Below are positions 44,311-55,400 of a stretch of DNA of 64,000 bases, in pieces. The stretch lies in contig NZ_MVDE01000018.1 of NCBI RefSeq assembly GCF_002843385.1, forward strand, positions 1 through 64,000, given 5' to 3'. The stretch's first letter is position 1. The number at the start of each line of letters is the position of its first letter. The notes under the pieces are model-generated. The model did not search any database. It had not been told where the DNA came from and was given only the letters and a program-made list of their open reading frames with translations. The DNA is from Labilibaculum manganireducens. Its GTDB lineage: Bacteria > Bacteroidota > Bacteroidia > Bacteroidales > Marinifilaceae. The position numbers and the translations under genes are program-made.

Positions 44311-44852
44311 AAACATTATAATCATCTCCCACCCTTAAGTGTAGCTTATTGGTGCGGTTTGGAAGAAGTCCCCTTCAGGGGATTTAGGGGTGGAGGAGGT
44401 AGGGGTGAAAATAAAAAGGGAAAAAAGAATAATAAAATGGCAATGAGTGATCAAGTTTCAATGTTTTATAATGCGAAGCCACACATTTTTGAGAAGGCAA
44501 AGTATCTGAGAGGAAATATGACTTTGGCAGAATTAAGGTTGTGGGAAGAATTGAAAGCAAAAAAAGTTCAGGGTTTACGCTTTAGAGCTCAACATCCAAT
44601 AGATATTTTCATTGCCGACTTTTATTGTCACTCATTAAAATTGGTAATTGAGGTGGATGGTGGGATACATCAATCTTCAGAACAAAAGGAATATGACATT
44701 GGTCGGGAAGCAGAAATAAATCATTGGGGAATTAAAATAATCCGTTTTACCAATAATGAAATTGAGGAGGATCTTAACAAGGTAATTGACGAAATCAATA
44801 AAATCTGTAGTATACAGAAACTTGAGTTGAAAACATTATAATCATCTCCCAC
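44311..44852 (+). mobile_element. DUF559 nuclease gene in a unit bounded by 22-bp direct repeats
   Basis: A perfect 22-bp direct repeat (aaacattataatcatctc..., 44311-44332 and 44831-44852) brackets a half copy of repeat A (44362-44400) and the DUF559 gene. The right copy overlaps the gene's stop codon, so the left copy may be a tail left by a second insertion or recombination rather than a target-site duplication. There are no terminal inverted repeats or transposase beyond the nuclease-like gene. Mobility is inferred from structure only. Confidence 0.5.
44437..44841 (+). CDS. DUF559 (VSR-like) endonuclease-fold protein
   Basis: 134 aa of the DUF559 family related to very-short-patch-repair (VSR) nucleases. 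The N-terminal pattern KAKYLRGNMTLAELRLWEELKAKKVQGLRFRAQHPI is followed by the PD-(D/E)xK-like core IADFYCHSLKLVIEVDGGIH and RFTNNEI. The start is placed at the ATG at 44437. The frame is open back to a TTG at 44359, but that part is read through repeat A (giving EEVPFRGFRG) and is probably not translated as part of the protein. It is the only enzyme-like gene embedded in the dispersed repeats, with repeat A directly upstream and composite repeat B-C-A directly downstream. Confidence 0.85.
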   Translation: MAMSDQVSMFYNAKPHIFEKAKYLRGNMTLAELRLWEELKAKKVQGLRFRAQHPIDIFIADFYCHSLKLVIEVDGGIHQSSEQKEYDIGREAEINHWGIKIIRFTNNEIEEDLNKVIDEINKICSIQKLELKTL

Positions 44853-44864
44853 TGATAACCCCCG

Positions 44865-45084
44865 CTCCCGCACGATTGCATCGTGTGGTTTGTGAAGGAT
44901 TTTAGAAGGTGAGGTTGGAAAGTTATGTGGTAAGTAATGCAATTAGGAATTAATGATTAACTGTTTAGAGTAAATTTTGATATGAGTCGTAATAATAAAT
45001 TTATCCCTATTACCCCAAACCCCTAAAAGGGGCTTAAGAGGGTAGTCGATGTGAAAAAGTCCCCTTTAGGGGATTTAGGGGTAG
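44865..45084 (+). repeat. Composite dispersed repeat B-C-A
   Basis: Repeat B with cacgattgcatcgtg, spacer C and repeat A (45013-45083). The C and A parts are almost identical to the copy at 39010. Confidence 0.9.
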
Positions 45085-45172
45085 GTAGGATAAGAAACAA
45101 AAAAAATACGAAAGTAACCGAAATCATTGGAGTCCATTTAGGGGTAGAAAGTTGGAGTAGTATATGCTGGAT

Positions 45173-45417
45173 ACCCCAAGCCCCTAAAAGGGGCTTAAAC
45201 GGGTAGTCGGTTTGGAAAGTCCCCTTTAGGGGATTTAGGGGTAAGAAATGAGGAATAGGAAAGCCGAAAAGTAAGACAGTTATTAATTAGAAATTATGCT
45301 ATGGGTTCTTTGTGATTGTACTTTGAGTCCTTTGTGGTTAGATATATCTCAAAAGAATTAATGGTGCGGTTTTGGGAAGGTTCCCTTCAGTGGTTCCGAA
45401 AGTTTTCGGAATAGGTG
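45173..45417 (+). repeat. Further repeat A copies before the Kelch/IPT lipoprotein gene
   Basis: One full repeat A (45173-45243) and one degenerate one (45362-45417, with ccgaaagttttcgg in place of the inner arm) lie here. Together with the composite at 44865 they fill the 633-bp gap between 44842 and 45474. No gene is seen there. Confidence 0.85.
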
Positions 45418-45474
45418 TAAATGAGAAAAAGGAATAGTTGAAAATAAAAATCAAATAATTAAAACAATACAAAA

Positions 45475-47223
45475 ATGAAAGACTTTAAACACTACTGTTT
45501 TATACTCTTAATGGCTCTTATGGTTTGCAGCTGCCAAAAAGATGAGCCTATGGTTCCCCCGGTAATAAATGCCATAGCAGCATCAGATATAACCAATACA
45601 ACGGCAGTTATTAATGCCGAAATTACAGAAGCAGGTTCCGAGCCAATCCTTAAGTATGGGTTTGTTTGGACAGAAGGTTACGATGGAGTTTCAACTCTAA
45701 ACGAAGGAACGGTTGAATATTTAAATGGAAATCCTCAGGAAGGTAAAATCTCTTTTGAATTAAAAAATTTAGAGCAAGGAAAGCATTACAAATACAATGC
45801 TTTTATTCAGACCGAGACCGATACTTATATGAATAAATATGGAACTGGTTTTGATTTGGCAAGTCCTGAAATTACTGATATCAGCCCTAAGGAAGGTTCA
45901 GGTGGAACTAAGGTGACCATTACTGGTAAATACTTTACAACTGACAAGGAAGCTATTTCCCTAGAGTTGGGTTCAGATGAGGCCGAAATATTGGAAGCCT
46001 CCGAAACCGAAATTACGTTTATTGCACCAGATGGTTATGCGGGAGATAAAGATATTGAGCTTTATTTAGTTGTAAATGGAGCGACAAGTCAAAGTGAAAT
46101 CACATTTAAATATTTGAGATATTTTACACTAAATGAGGAGTATATCAGATCAGACCAATCAATAGGAGTTTTTGTTAGTGGATATTTGCCTATGAATTCG
46201 GAAACAAATAGAGCGGATATAAATTTCAAGATTAATGGGAAACTATGCGAGGTTATTTCTGAGTGGCCAGGTGATAAGGGGTATACGGTAACTGTACAAA
46301 CTCCAAAAGATCTTCAGCCTGGAGTAGCTGATTTGGAAGTGACAAGTGGCAGCGGGTATAAATATTATAATAAGAATAATACGCTTACAGTATTGCCACC
46401 TGATACCTGGCTTAAGAAAAACAATTTGCCAGAGAAACAAATGGGGGATGGCTTTGGTTTTACCAAAGGAGATTTTGCTTATGTTTTAAGTAATCAAAAA
46501 CTTTATCAATACAGTCCAACCAACGATAGCTGGAGCCTTTACAAAGAGATTTTATCGCTAGAATATAATAAGACTGATGCAATTGGTCTGATTGATGAGG
46601 AATTATTGATTCTGCAGGGAAAGACTTTAAAGAGCTTTAATTTTATAGGAGATTACTCTATGGCACGGGCAGAATTCCCCGGAGAGCTGCGAAAAGGTGC
46701 AGCCAGCTTTGTTGTGAACAATACGTTCTATTACGGCTTGGGATACATCGGCGACGTATTTCAGAATGATCTTTGGAAGTATAATATTGATAAAGATGAG
46801 TGGACGCGTCTTTCGGCTTGTCCATCACGAGGTGAGTCAACTAAATATTACAGAGACTGTGCAATTGTAAAGGATGAGGTGGTCTTTATTGGGAAGTTTG
46901 AATATGATTATATAACAGATACATATAAAGAGAGCAAGTCATCTTATCGACCAGAATATCATTCATTATTGATTGAAGATAAGATTTACTCAATTAAAAC
47001 GGATAATTACATCTTCGATTCAATCAAAGATGGTTACTATAAATATAAGAGTAGACTTAGTATATCAAATTTCAGTTTTGAAAACAATTTGAGCATAAGA
47101 AATACTGATTGTCCAGGAGCATATAGTAGTCATTACTTTTATTTTGTTATTGATGGGAAGATTTATATTGGTGGAGATAATGACAATTTAGAGTTTTGGG
47201 AATTTACTCCTGCAGATTATTAA
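45475..47223 (+). CDS. Surface lipoprotein with FN3-like, IPT/TIG and Kelch-like domains
   Basis: 582 aa with a lipobox (LMALMVCSC). Residues about 30-125 are FN3/Ig-like (SDITNTTAVINAEITEAGSEPILKYGFVW), about 135-220 an IPT/TIG domain (PEITDISPKEGSGGTKVTITGKYF), and the C-terminal half Kelch/beta-propeller-like (LYQYSPTNDSWSLYKE; FYYGLGYIGDVFQNDLWKYNIDKDEWTRLS). Such lipoproteins are common on Bacteroidota surfaces; a binding or scaffold role is likely. It is 81 bp upstream of the FN3 protein gene, the first of three genes that end the cluster. The repeat-filled gap before it may mark a separate transcription unit. Confidence 0.82.
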   Translation: MKDFKHYCFILLMALMVCSCQKDEPMVPPVINAIAASDITNTTAVINAEITEAGSEPILKYGFVWTEGYDGVSTLNEGTVEYLNGNPQEGKISFELKNLEQGKHYKYNAFIQTETDTYMNKYGTGFDLASPEITDISPKEGSGGTKVTITGKYFTTDKEAISLELGSDEAEILEASETEITFIAPDGYAGDKDIELYLVVNGATSQSEITFKYLRYFTLNEEYIRSDQSIGVFVSGYLPMNSETNRADINFKINGKLCEVISEWPGDKGYTVTVQTPKDLQPGVADLEVTSGSGYKYYNKNNTLTVLPPDTWLKKNNLPEKQMGDGFGFTKGDFAYVLSNQKLYQYSPTNDSWSLYKEILSLEYNKTDAIGLIDEELLILQGKTLKSFNFIGDYSMARAEFPGELRKGAASFVVNNTFYYGLGYIGDVFQNDLWKYNIDKDEWTRLSACPSRGESTKYYRDCAIVKDEVVFIGKFEYDYITDTYKESKSSYRPEYHSLLIEDKIYSIKTDNYIFDSIKDGYYKYKSRLSISNFSFENNLSIRNTDCPGAYSSHYFYFVIDGKIYIGGDNDNLEFWEFTPADY

Positions 47224-47239
47224 ATGAAAAGAAAGTTTT

Positions 47240-47264
47240 GGGGAGTTGTAATTGTATACTCCCC
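47240..47264 (+). terminator. Hairpin between the Kelch/IPT and FN3 genes
   Basis: A 7-bp GC-rich stem (ggggagt at 47240-47246, actcccc at 47258-47264) lies 16 bp after the stop but lacks a T tract. It may only stabilise the mRNA end. Confidence 0.35.
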
Positions 47265-47304
47265 TAAACCACATCCCATAAAATACCAAACAATTTAATA
47301 ACTA

Positions 47305-49395
47305 ATGAAACATCTTATAGCCCTATTTTTATTGAGCTTATGCATAAGCAATGCTTTTTCGCAGGAAAACGATGCAGAGTTTAAACGTGGTGTCGCAATT
47401 CTGGCTTCGCCCAAAAAAGATAAAGTGTTGCTGCGTTGGGCGCCTAACCATCATATTCTTTGGAAACAGGCGAGTACAAATGGTTATACTTTGGAACGAT
47501 TTGTATTGTACCGTGATGGCAAACAGCTACCTCAACCCGAATACAAGCTTTTACAAGAAGGGATAAAGGTGAATAAAGAAGCATGGTGGGAGAATGCCAT
47601 GCAGGATTCTCTTGTAGCCGATTACGATTGGCTTTGTGTGGCAGCTCAGGCTATTTATGGCAAAGAGTTCGAAATGATTGATGAAAAGCAAAATCCGATG
47701 ATGCAGATGGTTTATAAAACCAGAGAACAGGAGAACCGGTTTTCATTTGCCATGTTTGCAGCCGATCAATCGGCCAGAGTGTCGAAGGCAATGGGATTGA
47801 ATTATACCGATACAGATATCAGGGAGAATGAAATGTATCTGTATCGGGTTTATCCTACCCATTTAACTGTTGAGGTGGATACGGGATATGTATATACGGG
47901 AGCAGCTGATTATCAACCCTTACAAAAACCATTGGGACTGCATGCTAAGGCAGATGGAAAAAGAGCATTAATTGTATGGAATCAATTTCTATTATCAACG
48001 ACTTACAATGCTTATATGGTGGAACGATCGGATGATGGAGGAAACTCTTTTCACTCAATAAGTGAATCGCCAATGGTTCTTACCTATGGCGATGATGGAG
48101 ATATTCCTATGGATATGATGAAGCCCGATTCCTTACCTGAATTGTTGAAAGAATATCAATATCGAATTTATGGACGCACTGCTTTTGGCGAAGCAGGTCC
48201 TTATTCCGATGTGGTTAGCGCAATGGGAAAGCCTCAGTATCAAATAGGATATGAAGATTTGGATCAGCAGATTAATGATAATGGAGAGGTGGAAATTCGA
48301 TGGAAACTGGATTCCGTTGGAGAACAATATGTGAAGAATATGCAGGTGCTGAGGGCTGGCTCATCAACCGGAAATTTTAAGGATGTTTCGGGTGAGTTGA
48401 ATGGGAAAGCCCGGTCTTTTGTTGATATGGAACCATTAAGCACCAATTATTATAAAATTAAGGCAACAGGAGTAAACGACGATAACTTCTATTCGGTGCC
48501 GCTGCTGGTGCAGCTTCAGGACAGTATTCCTCCGGCACCACCTGTAAACTTACAGGGGCGAATCGATTCTACTGGTTTGGTACACCTAAGTTGGGATGCA
48601 GGGCAAGAGAAAGATATAAATGGATACCGTGTTTTCCGATCCAATTTCATGATTGATGAATTTAGTCAGATTACCAAAGTACATACTCGCGATACTTTTT
48701 TTGTAGACTCCATCGATTTGTACAATTTAACCCCTAAAATTTATTACAAGGTAGTGGCTGTCGATCAACGTTTTAATCAATCGGAATTGAGCGAGGCATT
48801 ACTGCTTCAAAAGCCAGATACCATTTCTCCAGTGCCACCTATATTTTCGAATTACGAAATTACCGATGAGGGAATTAGTCTTAGTTGGGTACATAGCTTT
48901 AGTGTTGATACCCAATACGAGAAGCTGTTGAGAAAAGAAAAAGACAAGGAGAGCTGCGATACTTTGGCTCGTTTTTCCATTACCGATTCCATAAATTCCT
49001 ATCTGGATAGAAGTCCTAAAAAAGGAATTGCTTACCAATATTGTATTCTTGCCGAAGATGCCGGTAAAAACCAGTCTCCCGCAGAAAAGTGGCTGCAGGC
49101 AGAAATTGCTGATGATGGATTCCGCCCTGAATTAAAAGCAGTACAGGCAGAGGCAAAAATAAATGAGGGACATGTACTTCTTACATGGAAAGCAGCAGAC
49201 AAAGATGTTGTTCAGGTAAATATATATAGAGCTGCAGAGGGAAAAGAATTAATATTCTATCGGCTCATTCAAAACAAATCGGAATTTAAAGATGCTGATG
49301 TAGAGCTAAATACCCACTATCAGTACCGACTGCAGGCTGTGTACAAAGATGGAGGTAAATCTCCTTTTACCGAACTACTGCAAATTCAGTACTAA
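47305..49395 (+). CDS. Secreted multi-FN3-domain protein
   Basis: 696 aa with a signal peptide (to AFSQ). After a roughly 200-residue N-terminal region (VLLRWAPNHHILWKQASTNGYTLERF, itself FN3-like) come repeated fibronectin type III modules: PLGLHAKADGKRALIVWNQF, PPAPPVNLQGRIDSTGLVHLSWDAG, PPIFSNYEITDEGISLSWVHS and PELKAVQAEAKINEGHVLLTWKAAD. There is no T9SS tail, so it is probably periplasmic or retained at the surface through partners. It lies 50 bp before the giant SprB-repeat gene and likely belongs with it. Confidence 0.85.
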   Translation: MKHLIALFLLSLCISNAFSQENDAEFKRGVAILASPKKDKVLLRWAPNHHILWKQASTNGYTLERFVLYRDGKQLPQPEYKLLQEGIKVNKEAWWENAMQDSLVADYDWLCVAAQAIYGKEFEMIDEKQNPMMQMVYKTREQENRFSFAMFAADQSARVSKAMGLNYTDTDIRENEMYLYRVYPTHLTVEVDTGYVYTGAADYQPLQKPLGLHAKADGKRALIVWNQFLLSTTYNAYMVERSDDGGNSFHSISESPMVLTYGDDGDIPMDMMKPDSLPELLKEYQYRIYGRTAFGEAGPYSDVVSAMGKPQYQIGYEDLDQQINDNGEVEIRWKLDSVGEQYVKNMQVLRAGSSTGNFKDVSGELNGKARSFVDMEPLSTNYYKIKATGVNDDNFYSVPLLVQLQDSIPPAPPVNLQGRIDSTGLVHLSWDAGQEKDINGYRVFRSNFMIDEFSQITKVHTRDTFFVDSIDLYNLTPKIYYKVVAVDQRFNQSELSEALLLQKPDTISPVPPIFSNYEITDEGISLSWVHSFSVDTQYEKLLRKEKDKESCDTLARFSITDSINSYLDRSPKKGIAYQYCILAEDAGKNQSPAEKWLQAEIADDGFRPELKAVQAEAKINEGHVLLTWKAADKDVVQVNIYRAAEGKELIFYRLIQNKSEFKDADVELNTHYQYRLQAVYKDGGKSPFTELLQIQY

Positions 49396-49445
49396 ACAAT
49401 TATTTTCAGATACCAGATCATTTTATCATCCATAAAACCATTACT

Positions 49446-52400
49446 ATGAAATTGAGATTTTTACTGTTTTTTATACTTGTTTTTTTATTGGGGAGCTTTT
49501 CGGTAAAAGCACAACAGGATTTGGTTTATAATGGAGAGGTGGAGATTGAGATAAGATTAAATAAAATATCTGGGAGATATATTCATGATAATGATAGTTG
49601 GGCAGAGTGTAGGTTAAGGTTTTGGAAAAATGATGTAGAGCAAAATTATGTATTCGGAAGTGGAATAAAGATTGATAAATCGTATTGGCAAGATTTTGAT
49701 CATGATTATTTACCTGGGTATTGGCTTTATAAAAAGAAAGTTAAATTATCAGGTAAGACATTAGTAGATTATTATTCAGATTCAGATTATACTTTTAGTT
49801 TTAAAGGATGGGAACATGACGGAGGAAATAGTTCTGATAAACATGTGCAGTATGGTGATTTTAGTGTGAAATCGCTTTTGGAGTATAATAATTCACCGGG
49901 ATGGCATACAAAAACAATTGAAAGTGCTAAGGGGAGTGATGCACATTCATGTTGGAGGATTGAATTAGAATATTACATTACACCACCCTCAGTAGAAATT
50001 ACAAGTCCTTCTAAAGATGATACCAGTTTTCAGGAGGGTTCCATAGTTCCTTTAAAAGTAGTTAAACCTGAAGGTGCTAATTTTGAGTACGAATGGATGG
50101 TGCAGATTGATGGTGCTACTACTACAGAAAAAACCGAACGTAAGGTTTTAGCTCCGTTTTTCTTTTATGAATATGGAGAATCATTTCCTTGGATTTCGGC
50201 AATTGGCAGAGAGCCAGAGGATGGATATAATCTTCAGTTTTATTCTAATATGTCTCGGGAAGAAATATGGAATGTTACTCAATATGTTATGTTTTATCTT
50301 AAAGATGATCCTTCTGATAATGAATTGGAGGATATGATAGAGCGATACTTGATAGATGAAACAATTGATATTCCCTATTTTGTTCCAGCAATAGATAGTA
50401 AAACAAAGTCCAATATCACAAACGATGGAACCTGTGATTACCTACTCCCCGAATCAAATAAATTCTACCGAAATTTCAAATTTAGAGTGCAAACCATTGT
50501 CCGTACTGATGACAAAGCTGACTTGCGATGTATTGAAGAGGATAAAATAGTTATTATTGATGTTTTTCCGCATTATCCAATAATTAAGGATTTAGTTGCA
50601 TCGAATATATCCTGCCATAGTGATGATGAGCATTACCAAGATCTTGAGCCTAATCAAAAAGATGGAAGTGTTAGTTTTTCAATTACAGGAGATGTTGGTG
50701 TTGGTGTTGATTTTTATCAAATTAACGTCACAAAACTCGACCCATCGGGTAATTATACTATAAATAGGTATTCTGAACCAGAGACAGCTAATTCAGTCAT
50801 AGTGTCAGGACTGGATGAGGGTGAATATAAGATTGTTGTCAGTAACTATTTTAATAAAGTCGATCCACGTGATGTTAATCAGGGCGTTCCATTTATGGTG
50901 GGCGATGGGAGTGCTACTTTTAGTATTGGTAATCCCAAAGCATTAGAAATTATGAGCCGCGATGTTGTTAACAAAAAAATATGCGATCAATACGAAATAA
51001 CAAATATAGTTGGTGAAGGAGGAATTAAAGGGGACGGGTATAAGTACAGTTTTGTTTCGGATGAGGATTTTTCTGCTGGTCCTCTATTACTAGATGTAAG
51101 TTCTGTTGAAAATAATTCTGATTTTAACTACTCCTTATGGATTAAAGATGATAATGGATGTTTGGCTAAAAAGGAGTACGTGAAAAAACGAAATATACAA
51201 TTAGACCTGGAATTGAAAATAATTGATAATGTTGAATGTTTTGGAGAAAAGGGGAGTGTTAATATACGAGCTGTCGGAGGAGTTGAGCCATATACTTTAA
51301 TAAATGAAACGAATGGAAAATCCCTAACCCAAGGTACTATCGCTGGATTTAATGCAGGAACGAATGATATTAGTATTACTGATGATGAAGGTTGTTCTTT
51401 TGAAAAGCCTATTGTCTTAAATGAGCCACAAAAAATAGAAGTCTATGATTTTGTAAATGTGAAGCAATATGACAATTTTGATATCAAATGCCATGGAGCA
51501 AGTGATGGAAAAGTAAAGTTTAAAGTAAAAGGAGGGCTTGCGAATGGCCCAGATGGTAAACCTAATAAATATTCATATACAATTTCTGGTCAGATGAATA
51601 AGAGTGGTGATAATTTACCTCCTGCGACAGACATAACATTAGAAGGTTTAGAGGCAGGGAATTATACCTTAGAAATATCCGATGCCAATGGTTGTTCTTT
51701 AGGTACATTATTTCCTTTTGAATTGAAGCAACCGGATGTAATTACAATTAAGAATCCCGAGCCTAAATATATCAATTCCATTAAGGATAAATTTCATTTC
51801 TCTTGTAGTGATGCATCAGAGGATATAAGTATAGAAATACATGGAGGTTTACCTCCTTATTCTGCAACACATAGTTCTTCTTTAATACCAATTGAAAAGG
51901 TTGGTGCAGTGTATAAGGCTAAGTTAGTTAAAACAAAGGAGGTTAAACCAATACTGTATGTTTCTGACAAGGGCTGTATTAATAAAAAAAGAAGCGTCGA
52001 TTTAATAAAACCTTTACCGTTAACTGTAAATTTTGAATGCTCTACTTATAAGGCAGGACCTGAGGATGGCACGGGAGAAATTTACCATATCAAAAAGAAT
52101 GGAGACACCGATAAGTTGAATGTAATTATTGAAGGTGGGATTACTCCATATACTATTAATTTTCAGAAATATGATGATAAAAGTGGAGTTTGGAAGCTTG
52201 TAGAGAATAGACCCTCTAACTTGAGTGTGAATACATTTAATGTAACTGCTGGTACCTATAAAGCTATTGTTAATGGGAAATATCCTACATGTATACAAGA
52301 AAATGCGATAACGATAAAGGAACCAGCCAAATTAGAGTTGCCAATAACATACTATAAAACAAATGGATATGATATTGCATGTAAGGATTCAATAGGTGCA

Positions 52401-55400
52401 ATTACTGTAAAGCCTACGGGAGGGATTCCCCCTTATGCTTTAACTGTAAATGGTGGAGTATCATTGTCATTTTCTAATTTAGTTAGTGTAGACAAGTATA
52501 TTAGTAAATTACCTGCCGGGACTTATGATTTATTGTTAACAGATTTTCATAAAACAGAATTTAGAGATAGTATTGTTCTAATCGAGCCGAAAGAATTAAC
52601 ACTAGATCTTACCACAACAACTTATGAAGGTGGTTATCAAATTAAATGTTCAGATTTATTAGGTTATGTTGATGCAAAAGCTGGTGGTGGGATTGGTACT
52701 ACATACAATTTATTACAAACTTGCAAGGATAAATCGGATGTTTTCAAGGAAGATATAAATACCGAAACTGTCAAATTTATTGGATTAGACAAGGGGTATT
52801 ATACGTATAAGTTAACGGATAAATATGGTTGTGTCCTTGAGAAGTCAATTGATATAAGTAAGCCTGAAGAACTTAAAATAAATTTTGGAGCTATTAAAAT
52901 CCCATCATGTAACGAATTCGACATGGGTGATCAATCTAAAAAGGAAGACGGACAAATTGAGCTTACGATTAGTGGAGGAGCAATGCTTGGCTATAAAACC
53001 AATATCTATCAATCGGATGGAGTCTTACCTGATGTTAGTAAAGTTGAAGTGAATGGAAATTCACCAGTATTTAATTCTCTTGTGGAGGGAGAATATAAAT
53101 TTATCACAATAGACGGGAATGGATGTAAAGTTGAAGAAACCAAAAAGAAACTTGAGCAACCTGATTTATTAACATTGGATGTAAGTAAAATGATGGTGAC
53201 TGAACCCACATGTTTTGATTACAGCGATGGTCACTGGGAAAGTAAGATTTTGGGAGGAACAACTGCAACGGGTCAATATACTTATGAAATAAATGGTGTA
53301 GGAGGCAGTACTGGAAGTACGTTTAACCGAAACAATTTAGCAAGCGGCAAATATGTAATGGAGATTTCAGACGATAATGGTTGCTATTACAAATTGGAAA
53401 AAGAATTAAAGGAGCCCGATTTCATTATTAATCAGTTGGAAGTATTGGGGATAGATATTTTGAAAGATGGCGGTGTTGCTAATTTTGACTGTTTTGGCAG
53501 TGAAGATGGCAGTACAATAACAGTGAATGGGGGAACTGCAAATTATACAGTGCAGATCAATAAAGAAGGAACGCTATATCAGGAGCTATTAGAAGTTGCA
53601 GAAGGAGTGGGTGTCTCAGCCAAGGATTTAGGAGCAGGTAGTTATAGCATTCTTACTACAGATAAAAGAGGTTGTCAATCGGATAAGATTGATTTTGAAT
53701 TAAAGCAACCGGAAGAAATAGAGTTTAATCGGGATGAGGCAAAGTATATCGATGAGGAAACTAAGGAGGTATTTGATTATACTTGTTTGGGAGCTTCTGA
53801 AACAATTGGAGTATCGGTAAAAGGTGGTTTTGCACCTTACCAAATAACTTATAATGGGGAGACTAAAGAAATATCAGAGTCAGAAGGATACGTTGATTTT
53901 AATGTTTTTGGTACAAAACCTGTTTTCTATATTGTTGATGCAAAGAACTGTCCTAAAGAATATAAGCCAACACTTAAAGAGCCATTAGAACTACAACTGG
54001 AGTTATTCAGTAATCATTATGGAGAGGATTATCAAATTAAATGTTTTGCTGGGACAGATAGTATTTGGGCAAAGGCTACAGGGGGAATAACTCCTTATAA
54101 ATTTGAATTACTGGATGAAAGCAATACTCTAATTGCAACCAAATTATCCAATGATGAAACATTTTTTGAAGATTTACCTGCTGGTTTTTATCATGTAAAG
54201 GTAACGGGAGCATATAATAACGATTGTTTTACAGCAAACATAATTACTTTAAATCAACCAGAGGCATTAAATGCAGATATCGAATTGTCAAATTACAATG
54301 GTTTTGAAATAAAATGTAATGGACTAACCGATACTATTAAAGTAGAAGCCTTGGGTGGTATCTCTCCTTATACAATCCACTTAAAAGGGATGGTACCTGA
54401 GGAAGAACTTACTGAAATTGGTGATGAGCAGATTGAGGAGGAATTTACTGAAGTAAAAAATGGACAGGTAATTTTTAGCGATTTACCAGCAGGCGAATAC
54501 CAAGTAAGTATTACTGATAAATTTAAGGCTTGTGAATATCTAAAGGATACGGTATTAACTGAACCAACAGCACTTAAATTTGATATTGAAACATCGCATT
54601 ACGAAGGCGGGTTCGAAATTAGGTGTTCCTATTTGAAAGATTCTGTGAGAATCACCCCATATGAAGGAATACCCATTACCAATTCATCAAAATATAAAAT
54701 CGTACAATCGGATGAAGATGAAAATCATCAATTAGGAAATATTGTTGCTGGAGAAGATCTTGTATTTAAAAATTTAGAAGCAGGTATGTACACCTATATA
54801 GTTTCTGATGATAATGGGTGTTCTGTTAGCAATGTAGTAACGCTTGTAAAACCGGATTCTTTGCAAATTACAGGTATTGATTTTACAATGCCTACTTGTC
54901 ATGAAAAGGATATGGGGGACATTTCGAAAAGAACAGACGGTGAAATAAAGGTTCAGGCAACAGGAGGTGTAAGTTATTCTGGAGGCTATTATGATTTTCT
55001 ATTAAATAAGATGTCCCTTTCAGATGCAAAAGATCGGTTGGATTCAATTAGGGCGATTTCAAATACAACATTTATTCAACGGGAAACAGGAGAATACATT
55101 GTAGAAGTGACGGATGCAAATGCTTGCAGAATAGTAAGAAGCAAGCTACAATTAAACCAAGCGGATTGGCTGCATATAGAAAACTTTAATTCTGTTATTC
55201 CGGAATGTTACGAAGCAAAAGATGGATTTTGGACGAGTGAAGTATTAGGTGGAACAAGTACCTCGGGAAACTACTCATTTATTATTTCTAAAGATGAGCA
55301 GGATTTTAGAAATGGCACAACTGGTAAGGAATGGAATCAGGATGGGTTAGGCAAAGGCAAATACCTTCTCGAAATAACTGATGATTTAGGCTGTTACTAC

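Noticed and set aside
44359-44436. Longer N-terminus for the DUF559 protein from a TTG start
   Set aside because: The extension is repeat A read in frame. The ATG at 44437 gives the normal family length and start.
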